39,952 nt of DNA from Burkholderiaceae bacterium. Its GTDB lineage: Bacteria; Pseudomonadota; Gammaproteobacteria; Burkholderiales; Burkholderiaceae_B. This document shows positions 16,924 through 26,852 of the stretch, piece after piece (within the stretch, counting starts at the first letter, position 1; every line of letters begins with the position of its first letter). The notes beneath the pieces are model-generated. The model was not told the DNA's origin. It did not search any database and worked only from the letters and a program-made list of their open reading frames with translations. Position numbers and translations under genes: made by a program. The stretch spans positions 1-39,952 of the forward strand of contig JARXAG010000033.1 of the NCBI GenBank assembly GCA_029866055.1, written 5' to 3'.

Positions 16924-17166
16924 ATGGAAACACGTTTACTAGATCTGTTGGTGTGCCCCCTGTGCAAGGGCCGCCTCTACCCGAACGCCAGCCATACAGA
17001 GTTAACTTGTAGGGGTGATCGTTTGGCCTTCCCGGTACGCGACGGGGTACCCGTCATGCTCGAAGCCCAAGCACGCAGCCTTGGCGCAGACGATGACTCA
17101 AACTCAAGCTCTCAAAGCGAATCAGGCGCCGAACCGCCACCTGCCTCTGGCACTCTTCCTCGCTAA
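16924..17166 (+). CDS. Trm112-family (UPF0434/YcaR-like) small protein
   Basis: This 80-residue protein is of the YcaR/Trm112 type. The N-terminal half shows the family signature [12 protein letters not shown], then [20 protein letters not shown], where the Cys residues form a small zinc-ribbon-like fold. In proteobacteria such genes regularly sit between lpxK and kdsB, as here. The last 30 residues ([21 protein letters not shown]) are a low-complexity acidic and Ser/Pro tail beyond the core family, which is about 60 residues long. The molecular role in bacteria is not established. Confidence 0.9.
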   Translation: METRLLDLLVCPLCKGRLYPNASHTELTCRGDRLAFPVRDGVPVMLEAQARSLGADDDSNSSSQSESGAEPPPASGTLPR

Positions 17167-17184
17167 CGACAAGGCAACGCTGCC

Positions 17185-17991
17185 GTGAATCCTCGAGCTG
17201 TCGCCGCAACTGCCGTACCAACCCCATTTATTGTTGTCATTCCAGCGCGGCAAGCCTCAACGCGCTTACCAGGAAAAATGCTTGCCGATCTAGGCGGAAA
17301 ACCCATGGTGGTGCGGGTGGCTGAACAGGCACTCGCTTCAAAGGCCACGCGTGTGGTAATCGCTACAGACCATGCCGACATTGCGCAAGCTACCCGCGCG
17401 GCTGGTATCGACACACTGATGACGCGCGTCGATCATGCCTCAGGCACTGATCGTCTTGCCGAGGCAGCGGTGCAGCTTGGGCTGACAGACGAGACCATTG
17501 TGGTGAACGTTCAGGGCGACGAACCGCTCATCGATCCACAATTGATTAATCGCGTGGCTCAACAGTTAACGCTAGATACCGAGGCCGCGATCGCCACCTG
17601 CGCAAGTCCGCTGACCGAAGCAGCAAGTCTGTTTAACCCCAATATCGTCAAAGTGGTATGCGACCAACGCGCTCGCGCGCTGTATTTTTCTCGTGCGCCG
17701 ATCCCCTGGGATCGCGACGGCTTTCAAACCGAACAGCGCACGCTCGCTCGCGATTTTCCGGCACTGCATCATATCGGTCTGTACGCCTACCGAGTCGAAT
17801 TTTTGAAGCGCTTTCCGGCCTTAAGCGCCGGGGTACTTGAACGCCTTGAAATGCTTGAGCAATTGCGGGCACTCGAACATGGCTATGGCATCTCGGTCTT
17901 GAAAATTGCTGCGCATCCGGGCGCAGGCATCGATACACCTGAAGACCTGCTCAGAGTCAGGCGCCTATTCAACGGGGATGCCGACGCGTGA
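17185..17991 (+). CDS. kdsB: 3-deoxy-manno-octulosonate cytidylyltransferase (CMP-Kdo synthetase)
   Basis: KdsB activates Kdo with CTP to give CMP-Kdo for lipopolysaccharide inner-core assembly. Visible motifs are [24 protein letters not shown] near the N-terminus, [48 protein letters not shown] and the C-terminal [15 protein letters not shown]. The 268 residues fit the family, with about 12 extra N-terminal residues ([12 protein letters not shown]) before the core. The start is a GTG with AAGG about 10 nt upstream. It is part of the exbB-to-adk gene run. Confidence 0.97.
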   Translation: MNPRAVAATAVPTPFIVVIPARQASTRLPGKMLADLGGKPMVVRVAEQALASKATRVVIATDHADIAQATRAAGIDTLMTRVDHASGTDRLAEAAVQLGLTDETIVVNVQGDEPLIDPQLINRVAQQLTLDTEAAIATCASPLTEAASLFNPNIVKVVCDQRARALYFSRAPIPWDRDGFQTEQRTLARDFPALHHIGLYAYRVEFLKRFPALSAGVLERLEMLEQLRALEHGYGISVLKIAAHPGAGIDTPEDLLRVRRLFNGDADA

Positions 17992-18045
17992 GGGTAAGTC
18001 TTGAGCCGAATTCAGGGCACGGTCAGCTGCGATGCGGCATAATGA

Positions 18046-18735
<690 letters not shown>

Positions 18736-18792
18736 TTTTTACGACCAGGCGTTGCGGCGCAACGTCGGATTCACCCTGCTCAAAGTCAAATC

Positions 18793-19551
18793 ATGGATAT
18801 CGCAAACAAAGTTTTTATCGTCACAGGTGGTGCCTCAGGTCTAGGCGCCGGTACCGCCAAAATGCTGACTCAGCACGGTGCCCGAGTGGTGCTGGCCGAT
18901 GTGCAAGACGAGGCCGGCCAGGCGTTAGCTGCCGAACTCGGTCAACACTACATCCACTGCGATGTCACCCAAGAACAAGACGCCCGCGCTGCAGTGGCTC
19001 TGGCCCTCTCGGCCGGCAAGTTGTTTGGCCTGATCAATTGCGCGGGTATCGCTCCAGCTGCCCGAACCGTTGGTAAGCAAGGCGCGCATCCGCTCGATAT
19101 GTTTCAAAAAGTCATCAGTATCAATTTGATTGGCAGCTTCAACATGATTCGCGTGGCTGCCGAAGCCATGGGCAAAAACGAGCCCGAGGCAACTGGTGAG
19201 CGCGGTGTTCTGATCAACACGGCCTCAGTGGCAGCCTATGACGGTCAAATCGGTCAAGTCGCCTACGCCGCCTCAAAGGCCGGCGTGGTCGGCATGACCT
19301 TACCGATTGCCCGCGATCTGGCCCCTCAAGGGATTCGCTGCTGCACCATCGCTCCTGGAATCTTCGGCACCCCGATGATGTTTGGAATGCCGCAGGCCGT
19401 GCAAGACTCTTTAGCCGCCAGCATCCCGTTCCCGTCAAGATTAGGTCGCCCAGAAGACTACGCAAAACTGGTCCATCAGATTGTGACCAACGAAATGTTG
19501 AACGGTGAGACGATTCGCTTAGACGGTGCGATTCGCATGCCACCAAAATGA
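18793..19551 (+). CDS. Short-chain dehydrogenase, 3-hydroxyacyl-CoA dehydrogenase type 2-like
   Basis: This 252-residue NAD(P)-dependent SDR has the nucleotide-binding TGGASGLGAG (residues 12-21), an Asp at the end of the second strand (VLADVQD) favouring NAD, NCAGIAPA, and the catalytic Ser-Tyr-Lys set in NTASVAAYDGQIGQVAYAASK. The stretch GVVGMTLPIARDLAPQGIR and IAPGIFGTPMM resembles 17-beta-hydroxysteroid dehydrogenase type 10 and bacterial 3-hydroxyacyl-CoA dehydrogenases. The substrate is inferred from similarity. It overlaps murJ by 4 nt (ATGA). No ribosome binding site is obvious. Confidence 0.9.
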   Translation: MDIANKVFIVTGGASGLGAGTAKMLTQHGARVVLADVQDEAGQALAAELGQHYIHCDVTQEQDARAAVALALSAGKLFGLINCAGIAPAARTVGKQGAHPLDMFQKVISINLIGSFNMIRVAAEAMGKNEPEATGERGVLINTASVAAYDGQIGQVAYAASKAGVVGMTLPIARDLAPQGIRCCTIAPGIFGTPMMFGMPQAVQDSLAASIPFPSRLGRPEDYAKLVHQIVTNEMLNGETIRLDGAIRMPPK

Positions 19552-21131
19552 GTCTCTTGCGGGCCGCTGCCACAGTCAGCAGCCTGACCCTGTTATCGCG
19601 CATCACAGGCTTGGTGCGAGATGTCATGATTGCCCGCGCTTTTGGGGCAAGCGCACTGACCGATGCATTCTGGGTCGCCTTTAGAATCCCCAATCTGTTA
19701 CGGCGCCTGTTCGCCGAAGGGGCTTTCGCGCAGGCCTTCGTGCCGATCTTAGGACAAGCACGCAATGAGCACGAGGCACCAGCGGTCAAACAGCTGCTCG
19801 ACCGAGTCGCCCGAACATTATTTCTAGCGCTTTGCGTGGTGACCTTGCTGGGTGTGTTGGGCGCACCGTTGGTGGTTGCCGCGATGGCCAGCGGCTTAAC
19901 TGGCGCTTCGCGTGCCAGCGACTTTGAAGCCGCTGTTTGGATGACCAGATTAATGTTTCCGTACATTATCTGCATGTCCTTGGTGGCCTTTGCCTCGGGG
20001 GTATTAAACACTTGGCGTCGCTTCGCCGTGCCTGCCATCACGCCGGCCCTGCTGAACCTGTCCATGATTGGCGCGAGCCTATTTTTATCGGATTTTTTCA
20101 GTCGCCCAATTTACGCCTTGGCCGCGGGCGTCATGCTAGGTGGGGTGGCGCAGTTCGCCGTGCAATGGTGGGCGCTCTCGCGCCTGAGCCTGCGCCCCCA
20201 ATTACTCGGCCCTGTCGGGCCCGCCTTGCAAGATCCCCTAGTGCGCCGGATCATGCGACAGATGCTACCGGCCACACTGGGGGTGTCGGTCGCGCAAATC
20301 TCGTTGCTGATTAACACCAATATTGCGACTTGGTTGGTTGCTGGAAGCGTCACCTGGCTCTCTTTTGCCGATCGTCTCATGGAGTTTCCGACGGCACTGG
20401 TGGGGGTGGCGCTCGGTACCGTATTACTCCCCAGTCTGACTCGGGCGCACGCTGACCATGACACCGAACGCTACAGCGCCCTACTCGACTGGGGCCTGCG
20501 CCTCATGCTGTTGCTTGGCTTGCCCGCTGCGGTGTGCATGATCATGCTCGCCGACGCCTTAGTCGCAACCCTCTTTCACTACGGCGCCTTTTCGGCAGCC
20601 GATGTCCAACAGACCCGTCTGGCCGTCATGGCCTATGCGCTCGGCCTGGTTGGGTTGCTCAGCATCAAGATCCTCGCGCCCGGCTTTTACGCTAAGCAAG
20701 ATATTCGTAGCCCAGTCAAAATCGCCATCGCGGTGCTGCTCTTTACTCAAGTGCTCAACGTGTTTTTAGTTCCTTGGCTCGCACACGCAGGCTTGGCGCT
20801 GGCAATTGCCCTAGGGGCATGCCTCAACGCACTGGCTCTGCTGATTGGCTTGCGCCGCAAAGGCATCTACCAACCAGCCAAAGGCTGGCTACGTTTTTTT
20901 GTGCAGCAAGGGTTAGGGCTGGCTGGGTTGGCAGTGCCGCTTTGGTGGGCAGCCCGCAACGTCGACTGGCTGGGCTTGCAGCAAACCCCATTGATGCGTA
21001 TTGCTGCCCTCAGTGCGGTGTTTTTAGTGGGCGGCCTGGTGTATTTTGCCGTCTTAGCGGCTGCTGGACTGCGCCCGCGGCACTTTAGGCGTGTACCAAG
21101 TGCAATTACAGTTGGCAAAACAGAGGCTTAG
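19548..21131 (+). CDS. murJ: Lipid II flippase MurJ
   Basis: This polytopic inner-membrane protein of 527 residues belongs to the MOP superfamily and moves lipid II across the membrane for peptidoglycan synthesis. It starts with the typical LLRAAATVSSLTLLSRITGLVRD and FGASALTDAFWVAFRIPNLLRRLFAEGAFAQAFVPIL block, including Arg residues of the central cavity, and has about 14 hydrophobic segments. It overlaps the SDR gene by 4 nt and may be coupled to it. Its 3' end contains the -35 element of the rpsT promoter. Confidence 0.96.
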   Translation: MSLLRAAATVSSLTLLSRITGLVRDVMIARAFGASALTDAFWVAFRIPNLLRRLFAEGAFAQAFVPILGQARNEHEAPAVKQLLDRVARTLFLALCVVTLLGVLGAPLVVAAMASGLTGASRASDFEAAVWMTRLMFPYIICMSLVAFASGVLNTWRRFAVPAITPALLNLSMIGASLFLSDFFSRPIYALAAGVMLGGVAQFAVQWWALSRLSLRPQLLGPVGPALQDPLVRRIMRQMLPATLGVSVAQISLLINTNIATWLVAGSVTWLSFADRLMEFPTALVGVALGTVLLPSLTRAHADHDTERYSALLDWGLRLMLLLGLPAAVCMIMLADALVATLFHYGAFSAADVQQTRLAVMAYALGLVGLLSIKILAPGFYAKQDIRSPVKIAIAVLLFTQVLNVFLVPWLAHAGLALAIALGACLNALALLIGLRRKGIYQPAKGWLRFFVQQGLGLAGLAVPLWWAARNVDWLGLQQTPLMRIAALSAVFLVGGLVYFAVLAAAGLRPRHFRRVPSAITVGKTEA

Positions 21132-21140
21132 TGCTAGAAT
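21112..21140 (+). promoter_or_regulatory. Putative sigma-70 promoter of rpsT
   Basis: TTGGCA (21112-21117) and TAGAAT (21135-21140) are separated by an ideal 17 nt, 45 nt before the rpsT ATG. The -35 lies inside the end of murJ, whose stop codon is at 21129-21131. Confidence 0.75.
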
Positions 21141-21184
21141 TGTGGACTTTGCTGCAACTTTCACTCTTTCAAAGAATTTAGAAC

Positions 21185-21448
21185 ATGGCCAATACCGCCC
21201 AAGCCCGCAAACGCGCACGCCAATCTGTTGCGCTGAACAAGCACAATTCAAGCCTGCGCTCAATGCTGCGCACCGCTATCAAGCGCGTTCGTACCGCGAT
21301 CGAAACCGGCGACAAGTCAGCTGCCGCTGACATCTTGCAAAAAGCAACTAGCGTCATTGATCGCGTGGCTGATAAAAACATCATCCACAAAAACAAAGCG
21401 GCTCGCCATAAAAGCCGTTTGTCTGCTGCAGTGAAAGCACTGGCCTAA
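21185..21448 (+). CDS. rpsT: 30S ribosomal protein S20
   Basis: This 87-residue, highly basic helical protein binds 16S rRNA during early 30S assembly. It has the standard N-terminus [13 protein letters not shown] and the C-terminal block [21 protein letters not shown]. It has its own promoter at the end of murJ and a strong terminator about 140 nt downstream. Only a weak ribosome binding site precedes the ATG, which is common for S20 because of its autoregulation in other bacteria. Confidence 0.98.
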   Translation: MANTAQARKRARQSVALNKHNSSLRSMLRTAIKRVRTAIETGDKSAAADILQKATSVIDRVADKNIIHKNKAARHKSRLSAAVKALA

Positions 21449-21777
21449 TCCCGACACTGACCGATCACGTTACCGAACGTATCGGTCGGCAGCGCTGGCA
21501 GTGGTTTGAGCGGGCACACGAAAGCACCTAATCTAGTGCGCAACACTGCACTGATCCAGCCCGCCAAACTTTACCAAATGATGTGCACATGCAGCCCCTT
21601 CGGGCTGCTTTGTTTTTTTAACTCGTGCTGCGATTCGAATCTCTTTACACATTGATGCTCTGCCTGTTCTACTTCACCCACTGACAGCTGACGCGCTGAC
21701 TGTCGTGCCTAGTTTGCTTGCACGCCTGAACATGCCGTACTGCTCACGCTTCAATCTCAAACAATAGGTTCGCCCTC
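21449..21777. other. Intergenic stretch between rpsT and the 2-hydroxyacid dehydrogenase
   Basis: This 329-nt gap contains the rpsT terminator near 21591-21619 and otherwise no credible gene. The dehydrogenase promoter should lie in the last 150 nt; TTTACA with TCTACT 18 nt later (around 21645-21675) is a weak candidate only. Confidence 0.6.
21591..21619 (+). terminator. Rho-independent terminator of rpsT
   Basis: A 7-bp stem (GCAGCCC / GGGCTGC) with the tight loop CTTC is followed by TTTGTTTTTTT. It is a textbook intrinsic terminator. Confidence 0.92.
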
Positions 21778-22734
21778 ATGACTAAACCGCTGATTTTACA
21801 AATTGGATCCTTCAACGGCCACGCGCCCGCCGACGGCGAGCTCGCAGAGCGCTATGAAGTTCTTGAATACTGGAAAGCTGCTGACAAAGGCGCCTTCTTG
21901 CGCGAGCATGCGAACCGCATCGAGGTGATTGCCACAACCGCCAACTTCGGTTGCAGCACTGACATCATCGCCGCCCTGCCCAAGCTGCGTGCGATTTGCA
22001 CCTGGGGGGTCGGTTACGACAAAATCGATCTTGACAGCGCCGCTGCTCGCAAGATTCAAGTCAGCACGACACCTGATGTTCTCAATGATTGTGTGGCCGA
22101 TATCGCCTGGGGCTTGTTGCTGGCCTGCGCGCGCAATATTGGCTGGGGTGATCGCTTCGTACGCGAAAACCACTGGGAAAACAAAACCGGCACCCTTCCC
22201 CTTGGCGCACGCGTGAGTGGCAAAAAACTGGGCGTCGTGGGCTTGGGCCGTATCGGCGAAGCAATCGCACGCCGCGGTTTGGGGTTTGACATGGCTGTCT
22301 CGTACCACAACCGTAAACCACGCACAGATGTGCCTTACACCTATCAGGCCTCGTTGCTCGAACTTGCCCGTGAAAGTGACTTTCTGGTGCTCGCGACGGT
22401 TGGCGGCGCCAGCACTAAGCACCTGATCAACGAAGAGATCATGCGCGCACTTGGCCCCTCAGGTCGCCTGATTAATATCGCGCGTGGTTCGGTGATTGAC
22501 GAACCAGCGATGGTGCGCCTGCTAGCCTCTGGCGAGCTCGGTGGCGCTGGGCTTGACGTGTTTGAACACGAACCAAAAGTGCCAGATCAGCTAAAAACAC
22601 TCAACAATGTCGTATTGATGCCACACGTGGCAAGTGCCACGCACGAAACGCGTCGCGCCATGACCGATTGCGTACTGGATAACCTGCACAGTATGTTTAC
22701 GCAGGGCAAGCTGGTCACACCACTCATCATTTAA
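21778..22734 (+). CDS. D-isomer-specific 2-hydroxyacid dehydrogenase
   Basis: This cytoplasmic NAD(P)H-dependent oxidoreductase of 318 residues probably reduces a 2-keto acid such as glyoxylate or hydroxypyruvate. Visible elements are GVGYDKID, the dinucleotide motif GLGRIG (155-160), the catalytic Arg236 in NIARGSVID, Glu265 in DVFEHEP and His283 in MPHVASAT. The basic HNRKPR after the second strand suggests NADPH. It ends convergently on the DUF3579 gene, sharing four bases. Substrate is not settled by the sequence. Confidence 0.92.
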   Translation: MTKPLILQIGSFNGHAPADGELAERYEVLEYWKAADKGAFLREHANRIEVIATTANFGCSTDIIAALPKLRAICTWGVGYDKIDLDSAAARKIQVSTTPDVLNDCVADIAWGLLLACARNIGWGDRFVRENHWENKTGTLPLGARVSGKKLGVVGLGRIGEAIARRGLGFDMAVSYHNRKPRTDVPYTYQASLLELARESDFLVLATVGGASTKHLINEEIMRALGPSGRLINIARGSVIDEPAMVRLLASGELGGAGLDVFEHEPKVPDQLKTLNNVVLMPHVASATHETRRAMTDCVLDNLHSMFTQGKLVTPLII

Positions 22735-23048
22735 GGCGTGTGTCGTACTAAGGGATCTTCGGGTAAATCAGCTTGTGTTTTCAGCTGATTATCGTGTGCG
22801 AAATCATGTACAAACTGCCAAGCCAAAGGCTCAAGATCCCGCAGACGACCATCCACCACGACGCAACGTTGCCCCTCAAGGGTTGAAGGGACGGCATAGG
22901 GTGAGTAAGAGATGTAGCCGCCTAGGGTTCCGGGCGGGCGGTATGGCGCCAACACACCGGCAAGCCGCTCAGCCCAGTCGCTGGGCCTGAATGTAGTACC
23001 TGAGTCTGTCACACCATAAATGACAAAATAACGAACTTCTGCTGTCAT
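22731..23048 (-). CDS. DUF3579 family protein
   Basis: This 105-residue protein of unknown function is largely confined to Betaproteobacteria. Family features are YFVIYGVTDSGTTFRPSDWAERLAGVL near the N-terminus, GGYISYSPYAVPS, and a C-terminal WQFVHDFAHDNQL. The frame is open to a TTG at 23081, but the ATG at 23048 gives the usual start MTAEVRYFVIYG. It is often found near arginine genes in this group, as here, and is divergent from argD. I do not assign a function. Confidence 0.88.
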   Translation of the reverse strand: MTAEVRYFVIYGVTDSGTTFRPSDWAERLAGVLAPYRPPGTLGGYISYSPYAVPSTLEGQRCVVVDGRLRDLEPLAWQFVHDFAHDNQLKTQADLPEDPLVRHTP

Positions 23049-23180
23049 GCACAACCCGTGTCGCCAATTCAGAGCCCGCAAACTTCTGATTCGCGCCTCT
23101 GTCGCCTAGATTGTATATGATTGATGTTTTACAACCCGATATGCGATCCTGCATCACGGGCATCTTACGGAGCCTTGGCC

Positions 23181-24362
23181 ATGACATCTGCCCTTTCCAA
23201 TACGTATTCCCGTCTTCCAGTAGCCTTTACTCATGGTAAGGGCGTTTGGCTATGGGATACCAAGGGCCGACGCTATCTCGACGCGATGGCAGGCATTGGC
23301 GTGTCATGCCTAGGGCATGCTCACCCCAAACTGGTGGCTGCAATCAGCGAACAGGCTGCACGCGTCATTCACGTTTCAAATTTATACGAAGTGCCCGAAC
23401 AAGAAGAACTCGCTCAACGCATGACAAAAATGTCAGGCATGACTGAGATCGTGTTTGGTAACAGTGGCGCCGAAGCTAACGAAGCGGCCATCAAACTGGC
23501 ACGCTACTACGGCTACAAAAAAGGCAACGATCTGCCCACCATCATCACCATGGAATCCTCATGGCACGGCCGCACCATCGGCACGCTTGCTGCAACCGAC
23601 AGCGAGAAAGCGCGCACTGGTTTTGGTCCGTTACCAGGTGGTTTTATCAAAGTCGCTTACAACGACATCGCCGCTATCAAAGCAGCTGGCGACGCTGAGC
23701 CGCGCGTGGTGGCGGTCTTGCTTGAAGTGTTGCAAGGTGAAGGCGGCATTCGCCCCACCGACATACAAAATCTAAAAGACTTGCGCGCGCTGTGCAATGA
23801 GCGCGGCTGGCTCATGATGATTGACGAAGTGCAATCAGGCATTGGCCGCACCGGTAAGTGGTTGGCACATCAATGGGCCGATATCCTGCCCGATGTCGTC
23901 GTCTTTGCAAAAGGCTTAGGCGGCGGCGTACCCATCGGCGCGATCGGCGCCTGCGGCCCGGCTGCGGGCGTTTTGGGTCCGGGCAGCCATGGCACCACCT
24001 TCGGTGGCAGCCCCCTCGTCAGCGCCGCGGGTGTTGCTGTCCTGCGCGCCCTCGAAGAAGAAAAACTTCTTGAAAATGCTGCAACGGTTGGGGCCCACCT
24101 GAAGGCCGAGCTTAGCAAAGCCTTGTTAGGCACACCAGGCGTGCGTGAAGTGCGAGGCCAAGGGCTGATGTTAGGCATCGAGCTTGAAAAGCCCTGCGGT
24201 GTGTTGACCGCTCGCGCACTCGAGGCAGGGTTACTGATTAACGTGACACGCGACCGCGTGGTGCGTCTGTTACCTCCACTCATCCTGACAGCAGCTGAGG
24301 CCGACGAAATCGTCAAGATTTTGATACCGCTGATCAAGGCGTTCAACGCCGAAACCGCCTAA
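23181..24362 (+). CDS. argD: Acetylornithine/succinyldiaminopimelate aminotransferase
   Basis: This class-III PLP aminotransferase of 393 residues converts N-acetylglutamate semialdehyde to N2-acetylornithine in arginine synthesis, and often acts in lysine synthesis too. Visible are FGNSGAEANEAAIKLARYYG, SWHGRT, the PLP-ring Asp215 in MIDEVQSGIGRTG, the Schiff-base Lys244 in FAKGLGGGVPIGA and HGTTFGGSPL. The frame is open to 23121, but the ATG at 23181 with GGAG 8 nt upstream gives the normal N-terminus. argF follows after 78 nt. Confidence 0.94.
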   Translation: MTSALSNTYSRLPVAFTHGKGVWLWDTKGRRYLDAMAGIGVSCLGHAHPKLVAAISEQAARVIHVSNLYEVPEQEELAQRMTKMSGMTEIVFGNSGAEANEAAIKLARYYGYKKGNDLPTIITMESSWHGRTIGTLAATDSEKARTGFGPLPGGFIKVAYNDIAAIKAAGDAEPRVVAVLLEVLQGEGGIRPTDIQNLKDLRALCNERGWLMMIDEVQSGIGRTGKWLAHQWADILPDVVVFAKGLGGGVPIGAIGACGPAAGVLGPGSHGTTFGGSPLVSAAGVAVLRALEEEKLLENAATVGAHLKAELSKALLGTPGVREVRGQGLMLGIELEKPCGVLTARALEAGLLINVTRDRVVRLLPPLILTAAEADEIVKILIPLIKAFNAETA

Positions 24363-24440
24363 CCTGCACTGACACGACCTCACGCTCAAACATAGCGCGA
24401 GGTCGTGCGGCCCAGGCCTGACAACTTTATCGAGTCCCTC

Positions 24441-25382
24441 ATGTCAAACGCCGTACCTACCGCCGGCCCGCTTCGGCATTTTCTGCAGTTGCAAGATCTC
24501 AGCACCGACGAACTGCTCTATGTGCTCGATCGTGCCAAACTCATCAAAGACAAATTCAAGCGTTACGAACCCCATCGCCCGCTGCACGATCGGACGTTGG
24601 CAATGGTCTTTGAAAAAGCCAGTACGCGGACTCGAGTCTCTTTTGAAGCGGGTATGTATCAGATGGGTGGTTCAGTCATTCATCTCACCACCACCGATTC
24701 GCAGCTAGGTCGCTCTGAACCGATTGAAGACACTGCTCGCGTCGTGTCACGCATGGTTGACCTTGTGATGATCCGAACCTTCGAGCAAACGCGTCTCGAA
24801 ACCTTTGCCGCGCACTCGCGCGTACCGGTCATCAATGGTTTAACCAACGAGTTTCATCCGTGCCAGATTTTGGCCGATGTGTTCACCTATATTCAAGCGC
24901 GCGGCAGCCTGAACGGCAAAATCGTCGCGTGGGTCGGTGACGCCAATAACATGGCCTACACCTGGATTCAGGCTGCCGAACTGTTGGGGTTCACGCTTCA
25001 CGTCTCTGCACCTACCGGCTACCTACTGGATCCGACCCGCTTGACTTCAGTCAAGGCCGGCGTGGTGAAAGAGTTTGCCGATCCCAACGAAGCCTGCAAA
25101 GGCGCCCATCTCGTCACGACCGATGTCTGGACCAGTATGGGCTACGAGGCCGAAAACGAAGAACGCCGCAAGGCCTTTGCAGACTGGTGCGTCGACCAAG
25201 ACATGATGGCGCAGGCAACTCCAACGGCTCTCTTCATGCATTGCCTGCCTGCACACCGCGGTGAAGAGGTGACCGCTGAGGTCATCGATGGGCCGCAAAG
25301 CGTGGTCTGGGACGAAGCCGAAAATCGCCTGCACGTACAAAAAGCGCTGATGGAGTTCTTGTTACTCGGGCGCTTGAACTAA
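24441..25382 (+). CDS. argF: Ornithine carbamoyltransferase
   Basis: This anabolic enzyme joins carbamoyl phosphate to ornithine to give citrulline. The 313 residues contain the carbamoyl-phosphate loop STRTR (61-65), FHPCQILADVFT, VAWVGDANNMAYTW and the ornithine-side HCLPAHRGEEV. The frame is open to 24405, but the ATG at 24441 is the better start: it matches family length, while the extra upstream residues do not. It lies between argD and argG on the same strand, so three consecutive or near-consecutive steps of arginine synthesis are clustered. Confidence 0.96.
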   Translation: MSNAVPTAGPLRHFLQLQDLSTDELLYVLDRAKLIKDKFKRYEPHRPLHDRTLAMVFEKASTRTRVSFEAGMYQMGGSVIHLTTTDSQLGRSEPIEDTARVVSRMVDLVMIRTFEQTRLETFAAHSRVPVINGLTNEFHPCQILADVFTYIQARGSLNGKIVAWVGDANNMAYTWIQAAELLGFTLHVSAPTGYLLDPTRLTSVKAGVVKEFADPNEACKGAHLVTTDVWTSMGYEAENEERRKAFADWCVDQDMMAQATPTALFMHCLPAHRGEEVTAEVIDGPQSVVWDEAENRLHVQKALMEFLLLGRLN

Positions 25383-25540
25383 GTCACATCGCCTGACGCT
25401 GACAATAGGCCAAGCAATATGGTCTCGCGCTCTCGTCCCGGCGATGAAATCGGCCTTTGCGCTTGCGTCTGGGCTCAGGCTAGCGGCCTTCCGTTAAAAT
25501 ATATTCTTCTGTTAATCATTCAGCCAATTTAGAGCATCTT

Positions 25541-26764
25541 ATGAGCGATATCAAAAAAGTAGTCTTGGCCTATTCAGGCGGCTTAGACACCTCTGTCATT
25601 CTTAAATGGCTGCAAGACACCTACCAGTGCGAAGTCGTCACTTTCACCGCTGATATCGGTCAAGGTGAAGAGCTCGAACCAGCACGCGCCAAAGCCATCA
25701 AGTTCGGTATCAAGCCAGAACAAATCTTTATTGATGATTTGCGCGAAGAATTCGTACGCGATTTTGTGTTTCCAATGTTTCGTTGCAACACCGTCTACGA
25801 GGGCGAATACCTGTTAGGTACGTCGATTGCTCGTCCGTTAATCGCCAAGCGCCAAATCGAAATTGCCCGTCAAGTCGGCGCTGATGCCGTCTCTCACGGC
25901 GCAACCGGCAAAGGCAATGATCAAGTGCGCTTTGAGCTCGGCTATTACGCCCTTGAACCTGGCATTAAGGTCATTGCCCCCTGGCGCGAATGGGATTTAG
26001 TTTCGCGCGAAAAACTTTTGCAATACGCAGAAGATGCTGGCATTGCCATCGACATGAAGCATAAGCAAGGCGGTGCGCCCTATTCAATGGACGCCAACCT
26101 GCTGCACATTAGCTTTGAAGGTCGTCACCTTGAAGACCCAAAGGCAGAAGCCGAAGAATCCATGTGGCGCTGGACAGTCTCGCCCGAGGCCGCCCCTGAC
26201 AAAGCCGAATATCTTGACCTTGAGTTTGAACACGGTGATGTAGTGGCGCTCAATGGCGTGCGCCTCTCACCAGCTCAGGTGCTGACAAAACTGAATGAAC
26301 TGGGTGGCAAGCACGGCATCGGCCGTCTGGACCTGGTCGAGAACCGCTACGTGGGTATGAAATCACGCGGCTGCTACGAGACCCCCGGCGGTACGATTTT
26401 GCTCAAAGCCCATCGCGCAATCGAATCCATCACGCTCGACCGTGAAGTCGCACACTTAAAAGACGACCTCATGCCACGCTATGCCAGCCTGATCTATAAC
26501 GGCTATTGGTGGTCACCAGAACGTCGTGCCATCCAAGCCTTGATCGACAGCACACAAAAAGAAGTCAACGGTTGGGTGCGTCTGAAGCTATACAAGGGTA
26601 ACGTCTACACCGTGTCACGCGACTCAAAAGATACTCTGTTTGATCAAACCATCGCGACCTTTGATGATGACGGCGGCGCCTACAACCAGGCTGACGCAGC
26701 GGGCTTTATCAAGCTCAACGCCTTACGCATGCGCATCGAATCACGCGCTGGCCGTAAGCTCTAA
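25541..26764 (+). CDS. argG: Argininosuccinate synthase
   Basis: This ATP-dependent enzyme condenses citrulline with aspartate, the step before arginine release by ArgH (not in this window). The 407 residues carry the PP-loop SGGLDTS (12-18), [41 protein letters not shown] and PWREWDL. The gap after argF is 158 nt and AT-rich near its end (GTTAAAATATATTC at 25493-25506), so a separate promoter is possible but not clear. Confidence 0.97.
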   Translation: MSDIKKVVLAYSGGLDTSVILKWLQDTYQCEVVTFTADIGQGEELEPARAKAIKFGIKPEQIFIDDLREEFVRDFVFPMFRCNTVYEGEYLLGTSIARPLIAKRQIEIARQVGADAVSHGATGKGNDQVRFELGYYALEPGIKVIAPWREWDLVSREKLLQYAEDAGIAIDMKHKQGGAPYSMDANLLHISFEGRHLEDPKAEAEESMWRWTVSPEAAPDKAEYLDLEFEHGDVVALNGVRLSPAQVLTKLNELGGKHGIGRLDLVENRYVGMKSRGCYETPGGTILLKAHRAIESITLDREVAHLKDDLMPRYASLIYNGYWWSPERRAIQALIDSTQKEVNGWVRLKLYKGNVYTVSRDSKDTLFDQTIATFDDDGGAYNQADAAGFIKLNALRMRIESRAGRKL

Positions 26765-26778
26765 AGCGACTCAGAGTT

Positions 26779-26813
26779 GCATGACATCGCCTTAAGATCC
26801 AGCGATGTCATGC
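26779..26813. terminator. Long hairpin between argG and the kinase gene
   Basis: A perfect 12-bp inverted repeat (GCATGACATCGC / GCGATGTCATGC) with an 11-nt loop lies 14 nt after the argG stop, in a convergent gap. No T-run follows on either strand, so it is a likely 3'-end structure rather than a proven intrinsic terminator. Confidence 0.55.
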
Positions 26814-26852
26814 GTCTGGCAGCAAATCGAGCAGCTCATACGGGGGCCAAGC

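Noticed and set aside
18750-18764. Hairpin CGTTGC/GCAACG after adk as terminator
   Set aside because: Only 6 bp with a 3-nt loop and no T-run, 57 nt before the next gene in the same direction.
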